A DNA stretch of 64,000 nt from contig CAWIEF010000004.1 of NCBI GenBank assembly GCA_963835135.1, positions 62,001 to 126,000 on the forward strand. Direction: 5' to 3'. Made by a program: the position numbers and the translations under genes. How positions within the stretch are numbered: the stretch's first letter is position 1; every line of letters starts with the position of its first letter. The notes below the pieces were generated by a model. The model had not been told where the DNA came from, made no database searches, and saw only the letters and a program-made list of their open reading frames with translations. This document shows positions 44,426 to 53,817 of the stretch, piece after piece. Source of the DNA: JAVVHH01 sp963835135 (lineage in GTDB: Bacteria; Pseudomonadota; Alphaproteobacteria; Acetobacterales; Acetobacteraceae).

Positions 44426-44829
44426 TACCCCGCAGGATGCAGCCTGTAATACTCGACGTCTTCCGCCGAATTGACGAACTCGGGATTGGTCGGCCACTCC
44501 AGGATTCGGGTTTCCATGTCGGCGCCATATCGAACCCGGAACAGCAATGACCGGGTGGCGCCGTTGATGTATTCATGGACCTCCCCCGGCGGGTGCACGC
44601 AGAACGCACCGGGTTCTACGCCGATGGTCTCGGTGGGCGTGCGCATCGTGCCGCCACCCTCGAAGCAGAAATAGATTTCGGTCGCGTTCGGATGGCAGTG
44701 GTTGGGGCTGGTCTGGCCCGGCTCCCAGCATGCGACCGTGAAATCGCCCGCTCCCATCCGTCCGAGGATGTTCTCAACGTGCTTCTTCGGGTCGAAGCGC
44801 TGCTCGGCGGTAAGATTGAACGTGATCAT
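44422..44829 (-). CDS. Cupin-domain protein
   Basis: A single-domain cupin of 135 residues. Motif 1 is WEPGQTSPNHCHPNATEIYFCFEGGG (metal-ligand His, His and Glu at about residues 42-51) and motif 2 is PPGEVHEYIN near 82 with the fourth ligand His. Small monocupins act as dioxygenases, isomerases or binding proteins; nothing here decides. ATG 44829 is the first start with a purine-rich upstream region. It converges on the alpha/beta hydrolase gene, sharing the ctag at 44422-44425. Confidence 0.85.
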   Translation of the reverse strand: MITFNLTAEQRFDPKKHVENILGRMGAGDFTVACWEPGQTSPNHCHPNATEIYFCFEGGGTMRTPTETIGVEPGAFCVHPPGEVHEYINGATRSLLFRVRYGADMETRILEWPTNPEFVNSAEDVEYYRLHPAGY

Positions 44830-44959
44830 GACGGCCCTCGACACTCGATTTTGGCAAAACTCTAGGGGCGCCCGTCCTGCGCCGGCAAGCGCGCCACCGG
44901 CCCGGGGCTGATTGACGCGACCAAGGCGCGGCCCAAGAGTGGCAAAAACACCTGGGAGA

Positions 44960-46726
44960 ATGGTCTTGCGCTACCGCGAAGTCAGCGACATCCGCGACGG
45001 CATGCGGATCGACTGGGACATGCCGATCACGATGGATGACGGCCTCGTGCTGCGCTGTGACATCTACCGGCCGATCGCGGACGGGCACTACCCCGTTCTG
45101 ATGACCTACGGCCCCTACGGCAAGTGGCTGCATTTCTCGCACGATCTGTACGCGTTCCAGTGGAACCTGATGTGCCGCAATCACCCGGACGTTCCAGCGA
45201 ACTCCACCAACAAATACCAGAGTTGGGAAGTCGTGGATCCCGAGAAATGGGTGCCTGACGGGTATGTCGTCATTCGCGTGGACAGCCGGGGCGCGGGCCG
45301 GTCGCCAGGCATCATCGACATCTGGTCGCGGCGCGAGGCGCAGGATCTGGCGGCGTGCGTCGAATGGGCGGGTACCCAGTCATGGTCGAACGGCAAGGTG
45401 GGGCTGAACGGCATCTCCTACTATGCCGAGAACCAGTGGCAAGTCGCCGCAATGCAGCCCAAGCACCTGGCGGCGATCTGCACGTGGGAGGGCGCCGCCG
45501 ATTTCTATCGCGACATGGCGCATCACGGCGGCATCTTTTGTAACGGCTTCGCCCGCGATTGGTCCCAAGGCCAAGTGTTCACCGTGCAGAACGGCCGCGG
45601 CACGCGCGGCTTCCGCAGCAGCATGACCGGCGGCTGGGTGTCCGGCCCGGAAACGCTGACCGACGAGGAACTCGGGGCCAATCGGCATGACTTCGGCAGC
45701 GAGTGCCTGGCTGCCAAGCTCGACACCGACGCGTTCTGGCAATCGCGCATGCCGGATTGGACCCGGGTGAAGGTGCCCCTCCTGTCCACCGCGAACTGGG
45801 GCGGACAAGGCCTACATCCCCGCGGCAATTTCGAGGGGTTCGTCCGCTCGGCCAGTGAACATAAATGGCTCGAGGTGCACGGCCTAGAGCATTGGAGCGA
45901 GTTCTACACCGATTACGGCGTAGACCTGCAGAAGCGCTTTTTCGGTCATTTCCTCAAAGGTGAGGAGACAGGCTGGCTGAGCCAGCCCAAGGTCTTTTTG
46001 CAGGTGCGGCACCCCGGCGAGCGGTTCGTCGCCCGCGCCGAGACGGCCTGGCCGCTCGCCGACACGGTGTGGACGAAGTATTTCCTCGACCCGGCCACAC
46101 TGTCGCTCGGCGCTGACACCGCTGCGGCGGCGAGCGTCACCTATGCGGGAATGGGCGACGGCGTGACTTTCCTCTCCCAGCCACTGCCGGAGGAGACTGA
46201 GATCACCGGGCCGATCGCGGCCAAGCTGTTCGTGTCCTCGGCCACAGAGGACGCGGATCTGTTCCTGGTCGTGCGGGTGTTCGCACCCGACATGAAGGAG
46301 GTCGTGTTCCACGGCGCGCTCGACCCGCACACGCCGGTCGCGCAAGGCTGGCTGCGCGTGTCGCATCGCAAGCTCGATCCGGTGTTGACGTTGCCGTATC
46401 GGCCGTACCACAGCCACGACGAGATCCAGAAGCTCACGCCCCAAACGGTCTACGAAGTGGACGTGGAAGTCTGGCCGACCTGCATCGTCGTCCCCGTCGG
46501 GCATCGGCTCGGTTTGACCGTCCGCGGCAAGGATTACGTCTATGGCGGAGACGTTGCGCCGTCGGAACACAAGACAGCCAAGCCCTGGACCGGTGTCGCC
46601 CTGTTCCGCCACGACGACCCGGCCGACCGGCCGCCGAGCGTCTTCGGCGGCGAGGTGACGCTGCACGCCGGCCCGGAACGCCAGCCGTTCCTGCTGCTGC
46701 CCATCATTCCGAAGCGCTCGGCATGA
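44960..46726 (+). CDS. CocE/NonD-family hydrolase (S15 X-Pro dipeptidyl-peptidase-like)
   Basis: A 588-residue serine hydrolase. N-terminal alpha/beta domain with MPITMDDGLVLRCDIYRP, LMTYGPYGK, VIRVDSRGAGRSPG and nucleophile region VGLNGISYYAENQW (Ser near 150); C-terminal jelly-roll domain typical of CocE/S15 (ITGPIAAKLFVSSATEDADLFLVVRVF). Members hydrolyse ester or amide bonds such as cocaine, cephalosporin acyl groups or X-Pro peptides. ATG 44960 is very close to GGGAG; a TTG at 44966 would be better spaced. It ends in ATGA with the next hydrolase gene. No signal peptide, so cytoplasmic. Confidence 0.88.
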   Translation: MVLRYREVSDIRDGMRIDWDMPITMDDGLVLRCDIYRPIADGHYPVLMTYGPYGKWLHFSHDLYAFQWNLMCRNHPDVPANSTNKYQSWEVVDPEKWVPDGYVVIRVDSRGAGRSPGIIDIWSRREAQDLAACVEWAGTQSWSNGKVGLNGISYYAENQWQVAAMQPKHLAAICTWEGAADFYRDMAHHGGIFCNGFARDWSQGQVFTVQNGRGTRGFRSSMTGGWVSGPETLTDEELGANRHDFGSECLAAKLDTDAFWQSRMPDWTRVKVPLLSTANWGGQGLHPRGNFEGFVRSASEHKWLEVHGLEHWSEFYTDYGVDLQKRFFGHFLKGEETGWLSQPKVFLQVRHPGERFVARAETAWPLADTVWTKYFLDPATLSLGADTAAAASVTYAGMGDGVTFLSQPLPEETEITGPIAAKLFVSSATEDADLFLVVRVFAPDMKEVVFHGALDPHTPVAQGWLRVSHRKLDPVLTLPYRPYHSHDEIQKLTPQTVYEVDVEVWPTCIVVPVGHRLGLTVRGKDYVYGGDVAPSEHKTAKPWTGVALFRHDDPADRPPSVFGGEVTLHAGPERQPFLLLPIIPKRSA

Positions 46727-47550
46727 GAATTGAACTCGTCTCGATCGCGACCGGGACGGAGCCGCTGACGGGCCTGTTCTACGAGCCGGACCAAGGCCCG
46801 ATCCAGGTGGCCGCATTGCTGATGCACGGCAACTGCCACAACTTCTACACCGGGCCGAGCCGGTTCTTGCCGGAGCATTTGCTCGCCCGGGGCATCGCCT
46901 GCCTCGCCTTCAACCGGCGTGGTCACGACATGGTGTCGTCGTCGTCTGGCCGGGAGGTCGGTGGCGGGTCGTTCCAACTCGCCAGCGAGAGCGTCGCCGA
47001 CAACCGCGCCGCGAGCGACTGGCTGGCGGCCCGCGGCTACCTGAGGCCGGCCGTCATCGGCCACAGCAACGGGGGCATGCTGGCCGCACAGCATTGCGGC
47101 GACGACTACGGCCAGCCCCGCGCCCTGGTGTTGATGTCGGCGCATTGCGGCGGAACCAAGAACGTTCCTCTCATGAGCGAGGCTGGGTTGTTCGCCGGCG
47201 ATCAACTCGCCGCATTGACGGCCCAGGCCGAAGCGATGGTCCGGGCGGGCCGTGGCCTCGAGCTGATGCTGCTTCCCGGCTGGTGGTGGGTCATCAGCGC
47301 AGCCAGCTTCCTCGATCGGGTGCATCATACACCGGATACGCTCGCCAATGCGGCCCGTATCCGTTGCCCCGCGCTCTATCTCCGCGGCGATCGGGAGCAT
47401 GCCGAATCCTACCCGGCCGAAGCGTTCGCCGCGGCGTCCAACGGGCTCTGCGAGGCGCGGATCCTGCGCGAGTGCGATCACTTCTATACCGGCCAAGAGG
47501 ACGACGTCGCGACTCTGGTGGCGGATTGGGTAGTCGCGCATTCGAATTGA
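46723..47550 (+). CDS. Alpha/beta hydrolase
   Basis: A 275-residue hydrolase beginning in an ATGA overlap with the CocE-like gene. It shows LLMHGNCHNFYTGPSRF (oxyanion region), FNRRGHDM, nucleophile elbow VIGHSNGGMLAAQH (Ser near 111), an acidic residue in LYLRGDREHAE and the terminal His in ECDHFYTGQE. Likely acts on the product of, or the same substrate class as, the upstream hydrolase. Specificity not deducible. Confidence 0.85.
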   Translation: MRIELVSIATGTEPLTGLFYEPDQGPIQVAALLMHGNCHNFYTGPSRFLPEHLLARGIACLAFNRRGHDMVSSSSGREVGGGSFQLASESVADNRAASDWLAARGYLRPAVIGHSNGGMLAAQHCGDDYGQPRALVLMSAHCGGTKNVPLMSEAGLFAGDQLAALTAQAEAMVRAGRGLELMLLPGWWWVISAASFLDRVHHTPDTLANAARIRCPALYLRGDREHAESYPAEAFAAASNGLCEARILRECDHFYTGQEDDVATLVADWVVAHSN

Positions 47551-47622
47551 CGCCACGCAGCGCCCCGTGTTCAGCTTTGTGCAACGAGAAGATGGGTCGA
47601 ACGCGACCCGGCGGGAGCGGGA

Positions 47623-48885
47623 ATGGCCACAGACAAGAGCGATGTCGGCATGGTTGCACGGCGCCCATTTCTCACGGGCGTGACGGCGGCGAGTTTTCTC
47701 GGGACGCGGGCGCGCGCAGCTGCCGGCGACCCTATCCGCATCGGTTTCCTCACCGCGTTGACCGGGCCGCTCGCCAGTGGCGGGATCCAGATGCAGCGGG
47801 GCCTGGCCATCTACCTGAAGGAGCGGGGCAACAAGCTGGCGGGCCGGCCCGTTGAGGTGTTCACCGCCGACACCAACGGGCTTCCCGCCATGGCGCGCAA
47901 CAAGACGGTCGAGCTCGCCGAGCGGAACCAGGTCGACGTCATCGTCGGGCCGCTGGGGGCCAACGAGGCGCTGGCGATCGATGACTACATCCGGGCGCGG
48001 AAACTGCCCACCGTCGCCGTTGCCGCCGCCGAGGACATGACGCAGCGCCTGGCCAATCCGTGGTTCGTGCGGGCGACGTCCAGCTCGGCTCAATGCAGCT
48101 ATCCGATGGCCGATTATTGCCGCAAGGAACTTGGCTACAAGCGGATGGCGACCTTGGGAGAGGACAACGCCTACGGTCATGAACAGGTCGCCGGGTTCCA
48201 GCGGCTGTTCGAGGACGATGGCGGGCGGATCGTCCAGAAGCTGTTTCCGGCGCTGAACGCGATCGACTACGCGACCTATATCGCGCAGATCAAGCCGAAC
48301 GTGGACGCCATCTACATGGCGCTGGCCGGATCGAACGGCTTCCGGTTCTTCAAGCAGGCGCAGGAATACGGGTTCGGCGACCAGGTGAAGATGGTCGGCG
48401 GCATGACGATGGTCGATGAGAGCACGCTCGAGCAGATGGGCCCGGCCGCGATCGGCATGCTCTCCGCCTGCTGGTACTCCGCCCAACTCGACAACCCGGC
48501 CAACCTGAAACTCGTCGCGGCGATGAAGCAAGACTACGGCGCCGTGCCGGGCTTCTACGCTGCGGCCAGCAACACCTGCATGGCCGTGCTGGACCACGCG
48601 CTGCAAGCCGTGGCCGGTGTCACGGAGGACCGCGAACGGCTGATGCAAGCGCTGAGAGCCGCGGTCGTGCCGGACACGGTACGCGGTCCCGTGAAATTCG
48701 ACGAATACGGTAACGTCGTCGGCGACGTCTATATTCGCAGGGTGGAACGAAAGAACGGTCAGCTCGTCAATACGGTGATCAAGACCTACCCCCATGTCAG
48801 CCAATTCTGGACGTGGGCTGCCAAGGACTTCCTGTCGCATCCGGTGTATGGCCGCGACGAACCGCCGGCCCGTTACTTGGAGTGA
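47623..48885 (+). CDS. ABC transporter substrate-binding protein (Liv/urea-amide type), orphan
   Basis: A 420-residue periplasmic binding protein of the Peripla_BP_6 group with a twin-arginine-like leader (VARRPFLTGVTAASFLGTRARAAAG). Then IRIGFLTALTGPLASGGIQMQRGLAIYLKE-type opening (segment near residues 36-65) and GEDNAYGHEQVAGFQ. No permease or ATPase genes accompany it; it follows the two hydrolase genes on the same strand after 72 bases, so it may bind a substrate for them and use another importer such as a Liv system elsewhere in the genome. Confidence 0.87.
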   Translation: MATDKSDVGMVARRPFLTGVTAASFLGTRARAAAGDPIRIGFLTALTGPLASGGIQMQRGLAIYLKERGNKLAGRPVEVFTADTNGLPAMARNKTVELAERNQVDVIVGPLGANEALAIDDYIRARKLPTVAVAAAEDMTQRLANPWFVRATSSSAQCSYPMADYCRKELGYKRMATLGEDNAYGHEQVAGFQRLFEDDGGRIVQKLFPALNAIDYATYIAQIKPNVDAIYMALAGSNGFRFFKQAQEYGFGDQVKMVGGMTMVDESTLEQMGPAAIGMLSACWYSAQLDNPANLKLVAAMKQDYGAVPGFYAAASNTCMAVLDHALQAVAGVTEDRERLMQALRAAVVPDTVRGPVKFDEYGNVVGDVYIRRVERKNGQLVNTVIKTYPHVSQFWTWAAKDFLSHPVYGRDEPPARYLE

Positions 48886-48902
48886 GTGGCCTCTTGAGAG
48901 TG

Positions 48903-48927
48903 CGGCGCCGCTTCAGTCGAGGCGCCG
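48903..48927. terminator. Hairpin at the convergent junction
   Basis: cggcgcc (48903-48909) and ggcgccg (48921-48927) form a seven-base stem spanning the end of the dehydrogenase gene, where the binding-protein gene and the dehydrogenase gene converge. No T-run on either side; weak candidate for a bidirectional terminator. Confidence 0.25.
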
Positions 48928-49782
48928 CCGCCTGAGTTCGCGGAAGACGACGCTGTTATCCAAATCCCCGTCCCCGGCAGCGACGCAGGCCTCGAGAACG
49001 GCGGCGTGGACCGCCTCGAGCGGCAACTCCTGCCCATGGCGGGCTGCCAAATCGAGGATCAGGCGGGCATCCTTGAGCGTCTGCCGCGCCCGGCCTTGCG
49101 GCGCGAAATCGCCGTGAGCCATTTTCGCGCCCTTGGTGTCCATCACCTGGGAGTATGCCGCCGACTGCTGGGCCACGGTCAGGAACGCCGCCGGGTTCAT
49201 GCCGAGACGTTCGGCGAAGGCCATGCCCTCGGCCAGCGCCAGGCGGTTGAGGCCCAGCACAAGGTTGATCGCCAGCTTGCCCCGATTGCCGTCGCCGCAC
49301 CGCCCGACATGGTGGCTGGTGGCGAACAACGCGCGCAGCACGGCGGCGGCCGCCTCCATATGCAGCTTGTCGCCGCCGATCAACGCGACGCCGTCCCCTT
49401 GGCGAACTTGCTCGCTGGTGCCGGAGATCGGGGCCTCGAGGAAGCGCAAGCCGCTTGCCGCAGCCCGGTCCGCCAGCGCGGCGATCGCGTCCGGATCGCA
49501 GGTGCTCGTGCATAGGACGAGCGGTCGGCTGCCTCGGGTCGCCGGCACCAGGCTCTGCTCGACGACCTCCTCCACCTGCGCGGTATCGAACAGCGCCAGG
49601 ACGATGCAGTCGCATGTCCGCGCCATGACGGCGGGACCAGCCAGGACGGCACCGCCGGACTCTGCGGCCGCACGCTTTTCAGGGTCGATGTCATGCGCCA
49701 TCACCGGGAACCCGGCGAGCCGAAGCCGGCTCAGCAGCACGCTGCCCATCAGGCCGAGGCCGATCACGCCAACAGGGTGCAT
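48913..49782 (-). CDS. NAD(P)-dependent beta-hydroxyacid dehydrogenase family oxidoreductase
   Basis: A 289-residue 3-hydroxyisobutyrate-dehydrogenase-family enzyme. N-terminal Rossmann motif VGVIGLGLMGSVLLSRL, the substrate region FLEAPISGTSEQVRQG near residue 118 and the catalytic Lys in GNRGKLAINLVLGLN near 170. Oxidises or reduces a beta-hydroxy acid; the glyoxylate-reductase-like DAPISGT pattern is altered to EAPISGT. Divergent from the Gfo/Idh/MocA gene across about 106 bases. A second, different member of the same family lies at 55872-56735. Confidence 0.9.
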   Translation of the reverse strand: MHPVGVIGLGLMGSVLLSRLRLAGFPVMAHDIDPEKRAAAESGGAVLAGPAVMARTCDCIVLALFDTAQVEEVVEQSLVPATRGSRPLVLCTSTCDPDAIAALADRAAASGLRFLEAPISGTSEQVRQGDGVALIGGDKLHMEAAAAVLRALFATSHHVGRCGDGNRGKLAINLVLGLNRLALAEGMAFAERLGMNPAAFLTVAQQSAAYSQVMDTKGAKMAHGDFAPQGRARQTLKDARLILDLAARHGQELPLEAVHAAVLEACVAAGDGDLDNSVVFRELRRRRLD

Positions 49783-49888
49783 TGCCGCTCCGCTCCTTGT
49801 TGCGCGGGCGCTCCCGTCGCATGCTGCGGGCTCAAGTTAAATAGCCGGCGTCCTCGTGTCGCGGCGAAACTTCAAGCGGAGGACACCC

Positions 49889-50986
49889 TTGGCCCGACAT
49901 ACCGAAGTGGCAGTAATCGGCACCGGCTGGTGCGGTGGGATCCGGGCCGAGACCTTGGCGCGCTCGGCCCTGGTCGACCGGCTGCACATCTGTGAGATCC
50001 GCCCGGACCGGCTGGCCGAAATGGCGGCGCTTACCAAGCCCGCCACGGCGACGGCCGACTATCAGGAGATCGTGGCGAACGAAGCCATCGACGTCGTCTA
50101 CATCTCAACGACGCCGGAACCCACGCATTTCCCGATTGCTCGCGACTGCCTGCGCGCCGGCAAGCACGTGTTGCTGGAAAAGCCGATCGCAATGGAGTTC
50201 TGGGAGGCGGACCAGCTCATCGCCATCGCCAAGGAGAAGGGCGTCAAGTTCACCATCGGCTATTCGCAGCGGTTCAACCCGAAGGTGGCCTATGCCAAGA
50301 AGAAGATCACCGACGGCACGCTGGGCCGGGTCGTTAGCGTGATGGTGAGCCGGCACCTGTCGCGCTCGCTGGGCAAGAAGATTGCGTCGCGCGTGCGGAT
50401 GTCGCCGGCCGCGATGGAATCGACCCACGACCTCGACCTAGTGTTCTGGCTGCTCGAGCCAGCCAAGCCGATCAAGGTGTACTCGCAGGGCGGCTACGGC
50501 TTCATGAAGCCGATCAACGGCTCCTACGACGTGATGTGGTCCACGGTTACGATGGATGACGATACGCTCGTGGTGATCGGCGGCGGCTGGAACCTGCCGC
50601 CTTCCTACCCGAATTTTTGCGCGACCTGGATCGAGATCACGGGCACCGAAGGCTCGCTGTTCCTCGACGACACGCATCGCGATCATTGGCTGAACACCGT
50701 CAAGGACGGCACGCAATACCCGATGTCGACGATGCCCGGCGAACAGGTGGATCACGTGTTCGCTGGCCAGATGGGGCCGGAGACCATCCATTTCCTCGAG
50801 TCCGTGCTGCTGGACCGGGCGCCGATGGTCTCGCCGGAGCACGCCCGCACGGTCATGTCGGCCTACACCGCGGCCGATTTGTCGGCGGCGACCGGGGAGC
50901 CGGTCGGGCTGCCGTTGTCCAATGCCAGCATGGCCGCGATCGCCGACATGAAGGCCGCGGACTTGAAGCTGGCCAAGGCGAGCTGA
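49889..50986 (+). CDS. Gfo/Idh/MocA-family oxidoreductase
   Basis: A 365-residue NAD(P)-dependent dehydrogenase. N-terminal Rossmann loop VAVIGTGWCGGIRAET, STTPEPTHFPIARDCLRAGKHVLLEKPIA with the catalytic EKP near residue 97, and a C-terminal beta-sheet domain with ESTHDLDLVFWLL near 180. Family substrates are sugars, inositols or other polyols. The start is a TTG at 49889, preceded by GGAGG at about nine bases; the open frame extends further upstream but lacks such a site. Divergent from the hydroxyacid dehydrogenase gene. Confidence 0.88.
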   Translation: MARHTEVAVIGTGWCGGIRAETLARSALVDRLHICEIRPDRLAEMAALTKPATATADYQEIVANEAIDVVYISTTPEPTHFPIARDCLRAGKHVLLEKPIAMEFWEADQLIAIAKEKGVKFTIGYSQRFNPKVAYAKKKITDGTLGRVVSVMVSRHLSRSLGKKIASRVRMSPAAMESTHDLDLVFWLLEPAKPIKVYSQGGYGFMKPINGSYDVMWSTVTMDDDTLVVIGGGWNLPPSYPNFCATWIEITGTEGSLFLDDTHRDHWLNTVKDGTQYPMSTMPGEQVDHVFAGQMGPETIHFLESVLLDRAPMVSPEHARTVMSAYTAADLSAATGEPVGLPLSNASMAAIADMKAADLKLAKAS

Positions 50987-51077
50987 CGCGCGGAAAATTC
51001 GCCTCGCAGCCAAGGCGATGCTGCATTATCGTCGCCATTAGTGATCGCCCGCATAATAGGGCGACGGAGGATCAGCA

Positions 51078-52160
51078 ATGTCCCAGGGCCGACAGGTATC
51101 GCGCCGCCTCCTGCTGAGTGCTGCGGCGCTGTCGGCGCTGCCGCGGCCGTCGCTCGCGCAGACCGACCGCGCCATCACCTTCTTCGTCGTCAACAACCTG
51201 TTCAGCACCCCGGCTTACGTCGCCGCCGAGAACGGCTACTGGGCGCAGCGCGGCCTGGACGTAAAGCTGCGCATCACCAGCAGCGGCCGGGAGGTCACCC
51301 AGGCCCTGCAGGCCGGCGAGGCGCAGCTCGGCCACGTCGCTTTCTCGACCACCACGGCCGCCGCACGGGCGAGCGGCAATCTCATCAAGGGCGTCATGCC
51401 CTACTACAACGCCGCCGACTACGTGGGCCGCGCCGGCGCCATCGGCATCATCGGCCGCAAGGATCGCGGGATCGATGCAGCCGACCCCAAATCGCTATAC
51501 GGCAAGACGGTGGCCCTGCTCACCGGCTCGATCGTCGAGGTCTATCTCAAGGAATGGGTCCGCAAAACGGGGCTGGACAAGACCAAGATCAACTTCGTCA
51601 GCGTGCCGGTGGAGAATATGCCCGTCACGCTGAACCAGGGTGTCGTCGACGCGGTCTGCGCTTGGGAGCCTTATACCGCGCAGGTGGTGCGTGAACTCGG
51701 CGCGAACGCGGCGATCGTCAGCCGCGGTGCGGCCGGCGTGATTTCCGCCGTGCTGGGGGCCTGCGCGAACGAGGTGTGGATCAAGCAGAACTACAACTTC
51801 GTGGTCGACTTCGCGACCGGCTTGGCCGAGGCGGCACAGTTCGTCCGCAAGAACCCCACGGACACGGCAGAGATCCTGACCCGTTATCTCGACGGCTTGA
51901 ATGCCAAGGACGCCGCCGAAGGGTTGCGCTGGGGCAATTGGGACTCGCGTCTGTCGCTGTGCACGCTGTCAGGTCTGCTCGAGACCGGTAACGCCATGGC
52001 TGCGTCCGGGCTGATCAAGGTCGCCAAGCCGTTCGTCGCCACCGATTTCTACGATCCGGCCGTGCTCGACCGGGTGATGGCCAAGTCGCCAGAGCTGTTC
52101 GACGACTTGCCGCCGCTCCCGGCCTCCCTGGCCGCCTGCAAGGGCCAGCTTTCATCCTGA
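51078..52160 (+). CDS. NitT/TauT-type ABC substrate-binding protein
   Basis: A 360-residue periplasmic protein with a twin-arginine-like leader SRRLLLSAAALSALPRPSLAQ and a SsuA/ThiY-like fold: YVAAENGYWAQRGLDVKL near residue 50, QALQAGEAQLGHVAFSTT near 78 and DAVCAWEPYTAQV near 192. Family ligands include sulfonates, nitrate, thiamine precursors and aromatic acids. First gene of a five-gene operon (binding protein, ATPase, two permeases, small protein). Confidence 0.9.
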   Translation: MSQGRQVSRRLLLSAAALSALPRPSLAQTDRAITFFVVNNLFSTPAYVAAENGYWAQRGLDVKLRITSSGREVTQALQAGEAQLGHVAFSTTTAAARASGNLIKGVMPYYNAADYVGRAGAIGIIGRKDRGIDAADPKSLYGKTVALLTGSIVEVYLKEWVRKTGLDKTKINFVSVPVENMPVTLNQGVVDAVCAWEPYTAQVVRELGANAAIVSRGAAGVISAVLGACANEVWIKQNYNFVVDFATGLAEAAQFVRKNPTDTAEILTRYLDGLNAKDAAEGLRWGNWDSRLSLCTLSGLLETGNAMAASGLIKVAKPFVATDFYDPAVLDRVMAKSPELFDDLPPLPASLAACKGQLSS

Positions 52161-52168
52161 CCGAGACG

Positions 52169-52993
52169 ATGGCCGTGGCCGACATGTCTGGCACGACCGA
52201 CAAGATCGTGGTCGCCGGGCTACGGCATTTCTTCGACACCGATGGCGGCCCGGTGCAGGCCACCAGCACCATCGACCTGCGCATCCGCGCCGGCGAGTTC
52301 GTCACCCTGGTGGGCCCGTCCGGCTGCGGCAAGACGACTCTGCTCAAAGCGATCGCCGGGTTCATTCGGCCGACGGAGGGCCGCATCACCTGCAACGGCC
52401 AGCCCGTCACCGGCCCCGGACGAGACCGAGGCGTGGTGTTCCAGGAACTCGCCATCCTTCCCTGGCGCACGGTGCGCCGAAACATCGGTCACGGGCTGGA
52501 CATCGCCCGGACGCCCCGCCCCGAACGGGACCGCATCGTCGCCCGGCTGATCGACCTGGTGGGTCTGGCCGGGTTCGAGGACCGCTACCCGCACGAGCTC
52601 TCGGGCGGCATGCGCCAGCGCGTCGCCGTCGCCCGGACCTGGGCCGCCGACCCGGACGTCATCCTCATGGACGAACCTTTCGCCGCCGTAGACGCCATGA
52701 CCCGCCTGACCTTGCAGGAGGAACTGGCCCGCCTCTGCGCGACGACGAACAAGACGGTGTTCTTCATCACCCACGGCGTGGAGGAGGCGGTGTTCCTCGG
52801 CGACCGGGTTCTCGTGATGACCCGGCGGCCCGGCCGCATCAAGGCCGAGGTGGCGGTACCGCGCCGCCATCCGGGCGGGCGCGATTGGGAAAGCTTCACC
52901 GCGGACCCGGAGATGCAGGCGATCTGCGAGCAAGTCCTGCGCCTGGTGCGCGACGAACGCGGCGTGGCGGCGCCGGCCGCCGCCGCCTCATGA
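52169..52993 (+). CDS. NitT/TauT-type ABC ATP-binding protein
   Basis: A 274-residue ATPase. Walker A GPSGCGKTT near residue 50, Q-loop VVFQELAILPWRTVRRN near 90, signature LSGGMRQRVAVARTW near 145, Walker B VILMDEPFAAVDAMTR near 167 and FFITHGVEEAVFLGDRVLVM near 200, all typical of SsuB/TauB. Starts nine bases after the binding-protein stop; another ATG five codons in is possible. Overlaps the first permease gene by ATGA. Confidence 0.93.
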   Translation: MAVADMSGTTDKIVVAGLRHFFDTDGGPVQATSTIDLRIRAGEFVTLVGPSGCGKTTLLKAIAGFIRPTEGRITCNGQPVTGPGRDRGVVFQELAILPWRTVRRNIGHGLDIARTPRPERDRIVARLIDLVGLAGFEDRYPHELSGGMRQRVAVARTWAADPDVILMDEPFAAVDAMTRLTLQEELARLCATTNKTVFFITHGVEEAVFLGDRVLVMTRRPGRIKAEVAVPRRHPGGRDWESFTADPEMQAICEQVLRLVRDERGVAAPAAAAS

Positions 52994-53817
52994 GCACAGC
53001 CTCCGTAACGTCCCTCCCGCTTCGACCGGGAGCCGGGTTCCTGCCCGCGCTGGGCCGCCCGGTCCGACGGCTGCAGATCGTGCTGCCGTTTGCCGCCGTG
53101 ATCATCATGTGGTGGGCAACCAAGGTGGTCTTCGGACTGGACGACAAGGTTCTGGCCTCCCCGCCACAGGTCGCCATGGCCGCCTACACCCTCGCCGCCC
53201 ATGGCATCCTGGCGGACTACGCCGCCACCAGCCTGCGGCTCATCGGGGCGGCGGCGTTGATCTCGATGGTGGTGGGCGTGCCGCTCGGCTTCGCGATCGG
53301 CTCCAACCGGGTCGTCGCGCGCGCACTCGAGGGCACGCTGCGTTTCCTGCAGGGTATCTCCGGCGTGGCCTGGCTGCCGCTGGCCATCATCTGGTTCGGC
53401 TTCAGCGACACCACCAAGGCGATCGTGGTCATCTACACGCTGATCGTGCCGATCATCGTCAACACGGTCGTCGGCGTCCGTGCCGTGCCGGAAAACTATG
53501 TGTTGGCGCTGCGCTCGCTGGGCGCGTCGCGGCTGCGGATCATGTGGGACGTCTATTTGCCCGGCGCGCTGCCCTCCATCGTGGTCGGGTTGCGGCTGGG
53601 CATGGGATACGGCTGGCGGGCGCTGATCGCGGCGGAGATGCTGGTGCGCCGCGGCGGCCTGGGCGACCTGATCTTCGGCGCGCGCGCGTTCAGCCAGATC
53701 GACCGCATCATGGTCGGCATGATCCTGATCGGGGTGCTGTACATCATCGTGGACCGGCTGCTCGTGGCGCCGGTCGAGCGGCTCACCTTGGCGCGCTGGG
53801 GCGTGTTGCGCAAATGA
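52990..53817 (+). CDS. NitT/TauT-type ABC permease, subunit 1
   Basis: A 275-residue inner-membrane permease (BPD_transp_1). After a short cytoplasmic tail come about six helices. The EAA loop is RSLGASRLRIMWDVYLPGALPSIVVGLR-like near residues 175-200, followed by GMGYGWRALIAAEML. ATG 52990 overlaps the ATPase stop (ATGA), and its own stop overlaps the second permease start the same way. It and subunit 2 are clearly different proteins, so the pore is probably a heterodimer rather than the homodimer usual for SsuC/TauC. Confidence 0.92.
   Translation: MSTASVTSLPLRPGAGFLPALGRPVRRLQIVLPFAAVIIMWWATKVVFGLDDKVLASPPQVAMAAYTLAAHGILADYAATSLRLIGAAALISMVVGVPLGFAIGSNRVVARALEGTLRFLQGISGVAWLPLAIIWFGFSDTTKAIVVIYTLIVPIIVNTVVGVRAVPENYVLALRSLGASRLRIMWDVYLPGALPSIVVGLRLGMGYGWRALIAAEMLVRRGGLGDLIFGARAFSQIDRIMVGMILIGVLYIIVDRLLVAPVERLTLARWGVLRK

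Noticed and set aside
46540..48840. A 766-codon open frame on the minus strand
   Set aside because: It lies antisense to the CocE-like, alpha/beta hydrolase and binding-protein genes, which have clear motifs and coupled starts. Its translation is Arg/Asp/His-rich shadow sequence without any domain; long antisense frames are expected at this GC content.
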